NCBI RefSeq assembly: GCF_000686665.1
Contig: NZ_JMLH01000017.1
Coordinates: forward strand, 1 to 51,426
Reading direction: 5' to 3'
DNA from: Thomasclavelia saccharogumia DSM 17460
GTDB lineage: Bacteria; Bacillota_I; Bacilli_A; Erysipelotrichales; Coprobacillaceae
DNA length: 51,426 nucleotides
Part shown: positions 9,241-17,314 of the stretch, piece by piece
Numbering within the stretch: the first letter of the stretch is position 1
Layout: every line of letters starts with the position of its first letter
Notes under the pieces: generated by a model
Seen by the model: the letters and a program-made list of their open reading frames with translations, nothing else
Told to the model about the DNA's origin: nothing
The model's database searches: none
Translations under genes and position numbers: made by a program

Positions 9241-9576
9241 AAGACTCGTAGAAAACGATTGCTACGAAAGTAGAGGAAAGTCCAGGCTTCCACAAGCTGC
9301 GATGCTTGTAGTGTTTGTACATGACGAATCAATAAGTCATGGTAGCGTGAGCTAACGACAGGCCTAAGACCTAACCATCAGTATGGTCGATAAGCCATAA
9401 AGTGCCACAGAAACTATTCTAATCGAAAGATTAGCTGAAAAGAGGTAAACTCTGCAAGGAAGAAACCCAAATTTGGTAGGGGAATCGTCTCAAGGAAATT
9501 GAACTAAAAGACGAATGCATATGCATAGATAAATAATCGTTTGAAAAACAGAACTTGGCTTACGAAGCGAGTCACA
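9241..9576 (+). ncRNA. rnpB: RNase P RNA, type B
   Basis: This is the catalytic RNA that matures tRNA 5' ends. Seen directly are the conserved GTAGAGGAAAGTCC block near the 5' end, GCCACAGAAAC, AAACTCTGCAAGG, GAAACCCAAATTTGGTAGGGGA split over the central core, and AGAACTTGGCTTACGA near the 3' end. The terminal P1 helix closes between GACTCG (9243-9248) and CGAGTC (9568-9573). The location downstream of gpsB is the usual one in Firmicutes. The ends are inferred from P1 and may be off by a few bases. Confidence 0.95.
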
Positions 9577-9578
9577 TT

Positions 9579-9602
9579 AGCTGATTTTATCAGCTTTTTT
9601 GT
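9579..9602 (+). terminator. Terminator of rnpB
   Basis: AGCTGA pairs with TCAGCT around a five-base loop and is followed by a T-run, directly after the P1 helix. Confidence 0.9.
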
Positions 9603-9651
9603 TTGTATAGATGTTTATATTTGTTTATAATGAATTAAAAGAGGTATATTT

Positions 9652-10200
9652 ATGGATAAACATGATGAAACGAAATATATATTTGCTCAGGCAATAAAAG
9701 AATTAATTAAAAATAGACCATTAGATAAGATTACAGTGACAGATATTGTTATTAAAGCTGGAATGACTAGACAAACGTTTTATCGTTATTTTATGGATAA
9801 ATACGATTTGGTGAACTGGTATTTTGAAAAACTGGTATTGAAATCTTTTCGACAAATGGGGAATGGATGTTCGTTATATGAAGCACTATGTTTGAAATTT
9901 GAGTTTATTCAAAATGAGCACTCTTTTTTTAAAGAAGCGTTTAAGTCAAATGATTGCAATAATTTGATTAATTATGATTTTAGTTGTATTTATAGTTTTT
10001 ATAAAAAAATTATTGAACGAAACTTAGGGCATCAAGTAGATAAAGATATTGATTTTTTATTGCAAATGTATTGTAAAGGATCGATTGATATGACAGTAGA
10101 CTGGATATTAAATGATATGCCTATAAGTATTAAAGAAATCGTTATTTTATTGATTGAGGCTTTACCAAAGAAATTAGAACCTTTTATTTTGAATACATAA
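9652..10200 (+). CDS. TetR/AcrR family transcriptional regulator
   Basis: A 182-residue regulator. The N-terminal helix-turn-helix reads ITVTDIVIKAGMTRQTFYRYF, the TetR signature in which the RQTFY..F stretch inserts into the DNA groove. The C-terminal ligand and dimer domain is helical and resembles the DhaS-like group (TetR_C). AAAGAGG precedes the ATG. The gene stands alone: rnpB is upstream and an unrelated small gene lies downstream, so its target is not evident. DhaS-like regulators often respond to metabolites, but no effector can be read here. Confidence 0.88.
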   Translation: MDKHDETKYIFAQAIKELIKNRPLDKITVTDIVIKAGMTRQTFYRYFMDKYDLVNWYFEKLVLKSFRQMGNGCSLYEALCLKFEFIQNEHSFFKEAFKSNDCNNLINYDFSCIYSFYKKIIERNLGHQVDKDIDFLLQMYCKGSIDMTVDWILNDMPISIKEIVILLIEALPKKLEPFILNT

Positions 10201-10320
10201 AATCATAAAAGATAGGAATATTTTTTGATAATAAAAGTAAGTATATAGAGTTATTACAAGAGATAGTTGTTTTAAGCAAAGAAAGAGATAATTAAAAATA
10301 ATGGTATCTTAGCATTTTTG

Positions 10321-10329
10321 TGATATAAT
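10321..10329 (+). promoter_or_regulatory. Extended -10 promoter
   Basis: TGATATAAT is a TGn-extended -10 box about 45 bp before the small gene at 10374. The -35 region is poor. Confidence 0.5.
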
Positions 10330-10373
10330 TCATTATGAATTTAATATTTTCACGTAAAAGGAGAGAGCTTATC

Positions 10374-10556
10374 ATGGAGATAGAATTTTTAAAAGCGGTT
10401 AAGATTGGTAATAAGGTATATGATATTGGTGAACATTTAGAAATTAAGGAACCTCAAGATACACTTATGGATTTAAATGAAGATTTTTATATCTTGATCT
10501 ATCATGGGTTAAGATATGATGTTTATAGAAATGCTATTAAAATTATAAGAAATTAA
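10374..10556 (+). CDS. Small hypothetical protein
   Basis: A 60-residue protein that I do not recognise. The ATG is chosen because AAAAGGAGAGAG precedes it; an upstream in-frame ATG at 10335 has no ribosome site. The sequence is soluble and mixed alpha/beta in appearance, with no cysteines, signal or membrane helix. It has its own extended -10 promoter and a strong terminator, which supports a real single-gene transcript. Confidence 0.6.
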   Translation: MEIEFLKAVKIGNKVYDIGEHLEIKEPQDTLMDLNEDFYILIYHGLRYDVYRNAIKIIRN

Positions 10557-10566
10557 ATAAATCGAT

Positions 10567-10605
10567 AAAGAGCTTGATTTTGATGATAAAATCAAGCTCT
10601 TTATT
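10567..10605 (+). terminator. Strong terminator
   Basis: AAAGAGCTTGATTTT and its exact reverse complement form a 15-bp stem around a six-base loop. The arms end in a T-run. Confidence 0.9.
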
Positions 10606-10662
10606 GTCTACAATAAAAAGCTTTAGCAAAGTGATAATGAAAAATCCTCAAATATAATATAA

Positions 10663-10960
10663 ATGCGTGCTTCTGGTATTAAATTGATGTGGAATGAAAC
10701 AATTGAAAATGACAAGATGATAGCCAAGCAGGCAACAAACTTTGATTTTAATGCAACACTTACTTATAGTGGAGGGAGAAGTGCTAAAAGATCAAAGTAA
10801 CATTCATTATTTATATACTGGTGTGACAAGTAAATTTCGTCTTTATTCAAGTACTACTACACTTCCAACTGAATCAGGAAGATATGTTGTTACTGTTGTG
10901 ACTTTAGGTGGTAATTATCTAGCTGCACCAATAACAAGAACATTCCAAATTACAAAATAA
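10663..10960 (+). pseudogene. Surface protein (MBG/Ig-like repeat) fragment
   Basis: Two frames together give pieces of a bacterial Ig-like MBG repeat: NATLTYSGG in the first, then EVLKDQSN, HYLYTGVTSKFRLYSSTT, TESGRYVVTVVTLGGNY and TRTFQITK in the second. Such repeats are normally tandem in large cell-wall adhesins. Here only about one repeat remains, with a frameshift, no signal peptide and no sorting signal. It is therefore a leftover of a deleted surface-protein gene. A hairpin terminator follows. Confidence 0.6.
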
Positions 10961-10982
10961 TTATTGTTATAAAATATCGATT

Positions 10983-11010
10983 AAAAGGCGATGATTCGCC
11001 TTTTATTTTT
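10983..11010 (+). terminator. Terminator after the surface-protein relic
   Basis: AAAAGGCGA pairs with TCGCCTTTT around TGAT and is followed by ATTTTT. Confidence 0.85.
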
Positions 11011-11438
11011 GCAAATAAAAACATTTAAGTAATCTAATAAAATAAAATTAATTTCTATATGCTTTAAAAGCATTATAATAATTTAATATAGGTATTAGAT
11101 ATTTGTTATTTATTATAATATAATATAGGTGTCAAAAGAGAAGAATAGTAAATGTTATTTTTGAGTCAATTAAAAAATTATCTAGTTTTAATTGTAATAG
11201 TTGGTTCGAGTAATATCTACTTTTTATCAGTTTCAACAGTATTCGTACTAATCAATTGAAAGATTTATTATTTATTGATTGATGAATTATTATTAAGATC
11301 TGATAAAGTGATTTTAAGTGTAAAGCTTATATTATTTTTTAAGTACTTTGTAGTATATATCCTTTTTATAGAAATACTACAAAATAAAATTTGAATAAGT
11401 GTTGTGTCTAAGTGATGAAGACAGAAATGGAGGAAAGT
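11011..11438. other. AT-rich non-coding stretch upstream of the flavodoxin gene
   Basis: No convincing gene is seen. The only structure of note is a pair of 10-bp inverted arms near 11347-11383, listed separately. Confidence 0.5.
11347..11383. repeat. Inverted repeat upstream of flavodoxin gene
   Basis: TTTGTAGTAT and ATACTACAAA are exact inverted arms separated by 17 bases, ending about 55 bp before the flavodoxin start. It may be a regulator site, for example for the LysR protein encoded just downstream, or an RNA hairpin. No T-run follows. Confidence 0.45.
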
Positions 11439-11915
11439 ATGAAAACTTTAGTTGCTTATTTTTCATGTAGTGGTGTAACAAAAAAAGTTGCGCAATCAAT
11501 TGCAGAGATATTATCAGGAGATCTTTATGAAATCAAGCCAAAGGTTCCTTATAGTTCTGCTGATTTGAATTGGAATGATCCTAACTCACGCAGTAGTCTA
11601 GAAATGAAAAACAAAACATCACGACCTGCAATAGCTACAGATATTGAAAATATGGAGCTATATGATGTAATCTTTATAGGATTTCCAATTTGGTGGTATC
11701 TTGCTCCAACGGTTATTAATACTTTTTTAGAAAGTTATGATTTTAAAGGTAAAACAATTGTTCCTTTTGCAACTTCTGGCGGAAGTAGTGCTGGTGAAAC
11801 AAATAAATATTTACAAGTTAGTTGTTCGAATGGTGTTAATTGGTATCCAACAACGATACTAAATGGATGTTCATTGGCTAAATTAACAAAATGGATCGAT
11901 GATTTAAATTTATAA
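11439..11915 (+). CDS. Cytoplasmic flavodoxin
   Basis: A 158-residue flavodoxin, an FMN-binding one- or two-electron carrier. LVAYFSCSGVTKKVAQSIA holds the phosphate-binding loop after the first beta strand. YDVIFIGFPIWWYLAPTVINTFLE is the conserved FMN-stacking region with tandem Trp, and TIVPFATSGGSSAGET is the third FMN loop. There is no signal peptide, so unlike the other flavodoxins in this island it is cytoplasmic. The ATG after GGAGGAAAGT is chosen over an upstream GTG. A truncated iron-alcohol-dehydrogenase gene follows after 14 bases, and a LysR gene after that. Confidence 0.9.
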   Translation: MKTLVAYFSCSGVTKKVAQSIAEILSGDLYEIKPKVPYSSADLNWNDPNSRSSLEMKNKTSRPAIATDIENMELYDVIFIGFPIWWYLAPTVINTFLESYDFKGKTIVPFATSGGSSAGETNKYLQVSCSNGVNWYPTTILNGCSLAKLTKWIDDLNL

Positions 11916-11929
11916 AGGAGAAGGTTTTT

Positions 11930-12097
11930 ATGAGTTTTCAAATGTGTATTCCTACCCGTATTTTATTTGGGACTGGAAAATTGAACGAATTACATCAACA
12001 AAAAATGCCAGAGAGACGATGGGGTTTGTTCTATGTTGCTCCAATCGAATTAGATCATGAAAATTGCAGAATAATATTTGAAAAAGCATATCAATAA
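11930..12097 (+). pseudogene. Iron-containing alcohol dehydrogenase, internally deleted
   Basis: A 55-codon open frame with a good ribosome site (AAAGGAGAAGG). Its first half (MSFQMCIPTRILFGTGKL, then ELHQQKMP) is the start of an iron-dependent alcohol dehydrogenase. Its second half (APIELDHENCRIIFEKAYQ) looks like the very C-terminus of the same family. The roughly 300 residues between, with all NAD and metal ligands, are missing. The join is in frame, so a peptide could be made, but it cannot be an enzyme. A terminator follows. Confidence 0.6.
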
Positions 12098-12104
12098 ATG
12101 TATG

Positions 12105-12143
12105 AAAAGATTGAAAATAAGATATATTTTTCAATCTTTTTTT
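12105..12143 (+). terminator. Terminator after the deleted dehydrogenase
   Basis: AAAAGATTGAAAA pairs with TTTTCAATCTTTT around about ten bases, followed by TTT. It separates this short operon from the LysR gene. Confidence 0.85.
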
Positions 12144-12198
12144 CCGTTGCTTAACATTCTTTTGAATGATAGAATAATAGAAATGAGGAGTGATCATG

Positions 12199-13086
12199 AT
12201 GGAAATACGGGTTTTAAAATATTTCTTAGCAGTGGCTCGAGAAGGAAATATCACCAAAGCTGCTGAAATTCTGCATATTACACAACCAACGTTAAGCAGA
12301 CAGCTGATGCAGTTAGAAGATGAATTAGGTGCTGCTTTATTTGTTAGGGGAAAGAGGAAAATCATATTAACCGAAGCAGGGATGCTTTTAAAAAGACGTG
12401 CTGAAGAAATAGTTAGTCTATCTGAAAAAACTGAATTAGAAATTAGTCATCAAGATAATGAGGTTTCAGGTGAAATCGTTTTAGCTTGTGGAATTACCGA
12501 AGCAACAAAAACAATGGGGCAATATATTCAAAAATTTAAGAATATTTATCCTGAAGTGATTTTTCATGTGCGAAATGGTAATAGCGATTTTATTATTGAA
12601 AATATCGATAAAGGACTTGTTGATATAGGTTTTGTTTTAGAACCAGTTAATTTAGAAAAACTTAATTTTTTAAAAATGCATAAGGTTGAAAGATATGGAA
12701 TTCTCACAAAGAAAAATTCTTTTTTGGCGCAAAAAGAATATATCATGCCTGAAGATCTAAAAGGCATTTCACTTATTAATACAGCAAGAAGTGAAACCCA
12801 AAATGAATTAAAAAAATGGATGGGTAGCGGCTATGATCAGCTTCATTTTGCAGCTGTATCAGAATTAACAACGACGGCATCTATTTTAGTTTCAAATAAC
12901 ATAGGACATGCTGTTGTTGTAGAAGGTTCAATTAATTATGCGGCTAATCAGGAATTATGTTTTAGACCTTTTTATCCAGAACTCATAACAACATCGCTCA
13001 TTGTCTGGAAAAAATATCAATCATTTAGCTTTACAGTATCTAAATTCATTGATTTTTTAGCAAAAGAAATCAAAGAGAATAGCTAG
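12199..13086 (+). CDS. LysR family transcriptional regulator
   Basis: A 295-residue LysR-type regulator. The winged helix-turn-helix reads VLKYFLAVAREGNITKAAE, then HITQPTLSRQLMQLEDELG and LFVRGKRKIILTEAG. The periplasmic-binding-like effector domain occupies the rest (for example GEIVLACGITEA and the hinge near ISLINTARS). The start is the second of two adjacent ATGs, eight bases from GAGGAG; MEIRVLKYF is the usual beginning. Relatives are often encoded next to the flavodoxin or dehydrogenase genes they control, which suggests the flavodoxin at 11439 as a target. That link is inferred from position only. Confidence 0.92.
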   Translation: MEIRVLKYFLAVAREGNITKAAEILHITQPTLSRQLMQLEDELGAALFVRGKRKIILTEAGMLLKRRAEEIVSLSEKTELEISHQDNEVSGEIVLACGITEATKTMGQYIQKFKNIYPEVIFHVRNGNSDFIIENIDKGLVDIGFVLEPVNLEKLNFLKMHKVERYGILTKKNSFLAQKEYIMPEDLKGISLINTARSETQNELKKWMGSGYDQLHFAAVSELTTTASILVSNNIGHAVVVEGSINYAANQELCFRPFYPELITTSLIVWKKYQSFSFTVSKFIDFLAKEIKENS

Positions 13087-13093
13087 TTTAAAT

Positions 13094-13137
13094 AAAAAAT
13101 AACAATGTAATTTTTCGTAAAAAACATTGTTATTTTT
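13094..13137. terminator. Bidirectional terminator
   Basis: AAAAATAACAATG and CATTGTTATTTTT form an exact 13-bp stem with A- and T-rich flanks. It lies between the LysR gene and the oppositely oriented Gx transporter gene, whose stop codon is inside the stem. Confidence 0.9.
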
Positions 13138-13645
13138 GTTTTATAATATAATTTCCTGTTTTTATATAAATAATTTGCGAGATTATACCGATTACTGTAC
13201 CTGTTATAGTTCCAATTAATAATAAATAAGGCAAATAATATAAAAATGTTGATGTGTTAAAGAAAAACATTGCTATTAATAATTGACCTATATTATGAAA
13301 AACACCTCCGATAATAGAAATAGTATAATTTGAAAATAATTTTGTTTGATAAAATAATGCCATCATAGTTAAAGATAATATCCCGCCAGCTAAACTATAT
13401 AACATCATATAAAGATTAGTAAAAGTTATCCCAACAATAAATACCCTAAGCAGCATAACAAAAAAAGCTTCTTTATAACCAAAACAGAATAACATGATTA
13501 TAGTGGTAATATTTGCAAGACCAATTTTTGTTCCCGGAATACTAAGATGAAAAGGAATCAATGTTTCGATATAGCTTAAAATAATTGCAATAGCACAGAA
13601 TAAGGCTAAATAACACATCCTTTTTACATTAATAGACTTTGACAT
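13130..13645 (-). CDS. Gx transporter family membrane protein (PF07456)
   Basis: A 171-residue integral membrane protein with about five to six helices. FHLSIPGTKIGLANITTIIML is the conserved segment (kept here to its core PGTKIGLAN) that gives the Gx family its name. The family was once annotated as heptaprenyl diphosphate synthase component I and resembles ECF-type S components. It is commonly paired with a NusG-II protein beside Rnf or ApbE genes, and homologous pairs occur in flavin-based extracellular electron transfer loci. The start is the ATG 11 bases after AAGGA, giving a 17-base overlap with the upstream NusG-II gene; a longer version from 13678 is less likely. Confidence 0.82.
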   Translation of the reverse strand: MSKSINVKRMCYLALFCAIAIILSYIETLIPFHLSIPGTKIGLANITTIIMLFCFGYKEAFFVMLLRVFIVGITFTNLYMMLYSLAGGILSLTMMALFYQTKLFSNYTISIIGGVFHNIGQLLIAMFFFNTSTFLYYLPYLLLIGTITGTVIGIISQIIYIKTGNYIIKQK

Positions 13646-13988
13646 CTTGATCACCATCCTTGCCATCAATGATTTCAACGATCAACTGATGTGGTAAACA
13701 AATAATACTAGCACCAGTTTTAGAAATATGCCCTTGTCTTATACAGGTATGATCTGGACATGTCGCCTTATCCATATATATTTCATTATTTTTAATAATT
13801 AAAATATTTTCATCATTGATATTGATTGTTTGATCTTCATTTAAATCATAAATACCATAATCTTCTTTATTAACTGTGATTTTAACTAAATGACCATTAT
13901 CAGATCTGTTTAATAAAAAAAATCCAATAATTATAATACTAATAACGAATATAATAATCATATCATATTTAAAAGTTTTATTCTTCAT
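13629..13988 (-). CDS. NusG domain II-containing membrane-anchored protein
   Basis: A 119-residue protein with one N-terminal membrane helix (about residues 9-27) and an extracytoplasmic NusG-II domain (PF07009). The signature is ATCPDHTCIRQGHIS followed by ASIICLPHQLIVEI, with the two-Cys motif and the conserved CLP. The ATG preceded by TGGAG is used; the reading frame extends upstream without a ribosome site. It forms an operon with the Gx transporter gene and diverges from apbE, a partnership seen in flavin-based electron transfer loci. Its biochemical role is not established. Confidence 0.85.
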   Translation of the reverse strand: MKNKTFKYDMIIIFVISIIIIGFFLLNRSDNGHLVKITVNKEDYGIYDLNEDQTININDENILIIKNNEIYMDKATCPDHTCIRQGHISKTGASIICLPHQLIVEIIDGKDGDQDVKVY

Positions 13989-14000
13989 TGTCTTACTCCA

Positions 14001-14009
14001 TGTTATAAT
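14001..14009 (+). promoter_or_regulatory. Extended -10 promoter of apbE
   Basis: TGTTATAAT is a TGn-extended -10 box just upstream of the apbE ribosome site, giving a very short leader. It lies in the divergent region with the NusG-II gene. Confidence 0.5.
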
Positions 14010-14028
14010 AGTTTGCAGGAGGCTTATC

Positions 14029-15006
14029 ATGAAAAAAATAATCAGTTTATTATTACTTTTTACATTGACTCTTTGTGGCTGTCAGAGTCAGTTTACGCCC
14101 CTATCAGATAAACAATTTTGCTTAGATACAATCGTTGAAATCACTTTATACGATTCAAAATCTACTGATATTTTAAATCACTGCTTCGATATTTGCAATG
14201 ATCTAGAGTTAGTTTTTTCATCAACAAATGAAAAGAGTGAATTATATAAAATCAATCATAACGTTAATAAATTACAAGAACAAACGATTTCAGATGATTT
14301 ATATGCGGTAATCAAAGAGGGGTTAAAATATAGTGAACTATCAAAAGGACAATTTGATATAACGATTGGATCTATTTCAGCATTATGGGATTTTAAAAAG
14401 GAGATACCTGAACTCCCTCAACAAGATATGATTCAAGAAAACTTACAAAATGTTTCTTATCAAAATATTATATTGACCACAAATAAGATTACATATCTCA
14501 ATGAAAATACTATGATTGATTTAGGAGCAATTGCAAAAGGATATATTGCTGATAAGATCAAGGATTATTTATTAAAAGAGAATATCAATAATGCCATTAT
14601 TAATTTAGGTGGCAATGTATTGTGTGTGGGAAATAAAAACAATGAGCAGTTTATGGTTGGATTGACAGATCCGCAAGAAATAGATCAATCTATTTTAACT
14701 TTATCAATAGATGATTTATCTGTTGTTACTAGTGGCGTATATCAAAGATATTTTGAATTGAATGGTCAAAAATATCATCATATCTTAAATCCCCAAACTG
14801 GTTATAGTTATGAAAATGGATTATCATCAGTAACGATCATATCTAAAACATCATTACAAGCAGATACTTTAAGTACTGTATGTTTTTCATTAGGAAAAGA
14901 AAAGGGGATAGAATTATTAAATTCAATGGATGATGTTTATGGTTGTTTTATTGATGAAAATAATCAAATCAGCTATTCAAATGGTTTTGAAGAATATATA
15001 AAATAA
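14029..15006 (+). CDS. apbE: FAD:protein FMN transferase ApbE (lipoprotein)
   Basis: A 325-residue lipoprotein; the signal ends in LTLCGC, with Cys as the lipid site. ApbE uses FAD to attach FMN covalently to Thr/Ser of exported redox proteins. The family motifs are present: IDLGAIAKGYIAD, INLGGNVLCVG, VVTSGVYQRYF with HHILNPQTGY, and the Mg-binding QADTLSTVCFSLG. AGGAGG precedes the ATG. It diverges from the NusG-II/Gx pair and stands at the head of the flavodoxin island. No protein with a recognisable FMN_bind domain is encoded in the window, so its substrate lies elsewhere or is unconventional. Confidence 0.94.
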   Translation: MKKIISLLLLFTLTLCGCQSQFTPLSDKQFCLDTIVEITLYDSKSTDILNHCFDICNDLELVFSSTNEKSELYKINHNVNKLQEQTISDDLYAVIKEGLKYSELSKGQFDITIGSISALWDFKKEIPELPQQDMIQENLQNVSYQNIILTTNKITYLNENTMIDLGAIAKGYIADKIKDYLLKENINNAIINLGGNVLCVGNKNNEQFMVGLTDPQEIDQSILTLSIDDLSVVTSGVYQRYFELNGQKYHHILNPQTGYSYENGLSSVTIISKTSLQADTLSTVCFSLGKEKGIELLNSMDDVYGCFIDENNQISYSNGFEEYIK

Positions 15007-15212
15007 AGAGATTTCTTGTTTTAGATTTAGAAAGAATATGGAAGAATTGATTTTATTGATTAATACAATGATTTCAATGCTTCCTTTTTTATTTCAATAA
15101 TGGGTTAAAATTTTATGCTTAAAAAGCATTAAATGCATTTATTTTAAGTATTAGACATAATTAATATTAGTATTTAAAATAAAAGTAGATAAAAAAGGGG
15201 TGCTTATTTGTA

Positions 15213-15554
15213 ATGAATATTCAAGATTTAACAAAATGTTATTACATTTTGCAGGAGGATATATTTAAATTTAAAAAATTAGGATTATTGGATAATGTAT
15301 CTACTATTAATGGTCAGATGGAGTTTGATGACGATGACGTTCGTCAAGTAATAGAAATGGTCAATTTAATGAAATTGGGTTTGGATGATCAAGAACTGGT
15401 GAAATATTACACCAATAAAGATATACAAACAGACATTTTAAAAAAAGTTCGAGTTTTGATCCTCGAACAATTACATTCGTATCAAAAGAAACTAGATGAT
15501 ATAGATTATATGATTTATGAAAAAGAAAAATTATGGCAAAAGGAGAAGATATGA
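15213..15554 (+). CDS. MerR-type transcriptional regulator
   Basis: A 113-residue protein. The N-terminal part (YYILQEDIFKFKKLGLL, then FDDDDVRQVIEMVNLMKLGLD) matches a divergent MerR winged helix, and a long helix (ILEQLHSYQKKLDDIDYMIYEK) forms the usual antiparallel dimer coil. There is no metal-binding Cys pattern. The start follows AAAAGGGG at a somewhat long spacing. It overlaps the next gene by ATGA, so they are translationally coupled. The most attractive target is the 19-bp-spacer promoter at 18148, the architecture that MerR proteins untwist. Confidence 0.75.
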   Translation: MNIQDLTKCYYILQEDIFKFKKLGLLDNVSTINGQMEFDDDDVRQVIEMVNLMKLGLDDQELVKYYTNKDIQTDILKKVRVLILEQLHSYQKKLDDIDYMIYEKEKLWQKEKI

Positions 15555-16585
15555 TACAAAAGATTATAAAAATTATTTTAGCTGTTTGTTTTGTATTTAC
15601 CATAACAGCCTGTCAAGTTCAAGAAGACACATTAGATAATCATCAGATCGATGCTGCAGAAAATAAGACAAAAGTACTTATAGCTTATTTTAGTTTATAT
15701 GGAAATGCTGATTATAATGAAAATACAGATGCTTTAACTTCAGCAAGCATTGTCATTGATAAAAATCAACGTCTAGGGATAACAGAATATGCTGCTAATT
15801 TGATTCAAGAAAAAACTGGTGGCGATAAGTACTTGATTGAGGTAGATGAAAAATATTCTGATGATTTTCAAGAAGTTATTGATTAAAATCATCGTGAGCA
15901 AAATCAAGATATCTTACCTCAAATAAGTGGACAGGATATACAAATTGACGAATACAATATTATCTTTATTGGTTATCCTGTATGGGCGACAGGAATCCCG
16001 CAAGTAATTCGCTTGTTTATGGAAAAATATGATCTAAGTGAAAAAACAGTGATTCCATTTTGCAGCCATAATGGATATGGAAGCGGGAACAGTTATGACG
16101 AAATTCAGGAATATTCAAAAAGCAAAAATGTATTAGAAGGAATTGCAATTGATTCTCAAGAAATCCTTGAATCTGAAAGTCAAATAGAACAATGGCTTGA
16201 TGATCTTGATTTAAATATCAATGATAGTAGTCAAATAAGTATACAAATTGGTGATTATCAATTAGATGGACAATTAAATGATAGTCAAATGGCATAACAA
16301 TTAAAAACGATGTTACCACTTACTGTTTCAATGGTTCATTATGGCAATAGAGAATTTTATGGCACGATTGATAAAACAATAGCGGTACAAGGTAGAGGAC
16401 AACTTTCTTTTGAAAATGGTGACATTACTTATTGTCCCACAAATAACTCACTTGCTATTTTCTATAATCAATCAGATAATCCTAATTTAACGATGAAAGT
16501 CTATGTTATAGGAAAAGTAACATCAGATTTAAAAATATTTCATGAACTCTCTTCAAAAGAAGATATAACATTTAATACAAAATAG
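15551..16585 (+). pseudogene. Secreted flavodoxin-cyclophilin-like fusion, two in-frame stops
   Basis: One frame of 345 codons begins with a lipoprotein signal (VFTITAC) coupled to the MerR gene. It then encodes a flavodoxin: KVLIAYFSLYGNADY, an insertion DALTSASIVI, GITEYAANLI, YNIIFIGYPVWATGIP and KTVIPFCSHNGYGSG. A cyclophilin-like domain follows: QIGDYQLDGQLNDS, then LKTMLPLTVSM, REFYGTIDK, NGDITYCPTNNSLAIFYN. TAA stops at 15884-15886 (VID-stop-NHRE) and 16295-16297 (QMA-stop-QLK) break it without any frameshift. Both positions suit Gln, so CAA-to-TAA changes explain them. Flavodoxin plus cyclophilin-like fusions are known in gut Firmicutes. Confidence 0.78.
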
Positions 16586-16596
16586 AAGGATAAATA

Positions 16597-17280
16597 ATGA
16601 AAAAGATTTTAATGATTCTTATGGTATTGATGTTGGTCGGATGTCAAAATACCCAAAATGAAGAACCTTCATCATTACAGGGTGATACTAAGCAAACTGA
16701 AGAAACTACAAGTAACCAAACAGAAAAAGATCAAAAAATTCTTGTGGCTTATTTTTCAAGAGTAGGTAATACAGATTTTCCTAGTGATGTTGATACTTCT
16801 TCATCAGCAAGCGTAATTGTAGATGGAGATATACTTGTTGGAAGTACCGAATATATTGCTAATGTTATTGTAGAACAAACAGGTGGAGATAAATTTCTTA
16901 TTGAGACACAAACAAAATATTCAGCTGATTATGATGAGCTGGTTGATCAACAGCAAGGTGAAAGAAATAAGAATGCACGTCCAGTTTTAGCATCACATGT
17001 TGAAGATTTTGATAGTTATGATGTTATCTATTTAGGTTTCCCTAACTGGTGGTATGGTATGCCAATGCCTCTTTATACATTTTTAGAAGAATATGATTTT
17101 TCAGGCAAAATAATAATTCCTTTTAATACATCAGGTGGTTCAGGATTTTCTGATGCAATAAGTGAGATAGAGGCTTTATGTCCAAATGCTACAGTTTTAG
17201 ATGGATATACAACAAGTGGCAGCAGTGTTCAAAATGATCGAGAAGAAATCATCGAATGGATCAATGAAGTTAGTCAGTAA
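16597..17280 (+). CDS. Flavodoxin-fold lipoprotein
   Basis: A 227-residue lipoprotein with signal MKKILMILMVLMLVGC and a polar linker of about 30 residues. The flavodoxin domain starts at KILVAYFSRVGNTDF, then has an insertion containing VDTSSSASVIV before VGSTEYIANVI, where normal flavodoxins go straight into the first helix. The FMN-stacking region reads YDVIYLGFPNWWYGMPMPLYTFLE, and the last loop is IIPFNTSGGSGFS. It would sit on the outer face of the membrane. It starts 11 bases after the broken flavodoxin-cyclophilin gene, in one operon with the next gene. It closely resembles the lipoprotein at 22488. Confidence 0.88.
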   Translation: MKKILMILMVLMLVGCQNTQNEEPSSLQGDTKQTEETTSNQTEKDQKILVAYFSRVGNTDFPSDVDTSSSASVIVDGDILVGSTEYIANVIVEQTGGDKFLIETQTKYSADYDELVDQQQGERNKNARPVLASHVEDFDSYDVIYLGFPNWWYGMPMPLYTFLEEYDFSGKIIIPFNTSGGSGFSDAISEIEALCPNATVLDGYTTSGSSVQNDREEIIEWINEVSQ

Positions 17281-17314
17281 TTTTATAAATGTTATTTAAT
17301 ATGGGGGAACGTTG

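Noticed and set aside
11153-11392. Open stretch of hydrophobic codons with one stop before the flavodoxin gene
   Set aside because: No ribosome site and no family pattern; such frames are common in AT-rich non-coding DNA.
15130-15185. AT-rich dyad (TATTTTAA ... TTTAAAATA) upstream of the MerR gene
   Set aside because: Imperfect and composed almost only of A and T, so not distinguishable from background.
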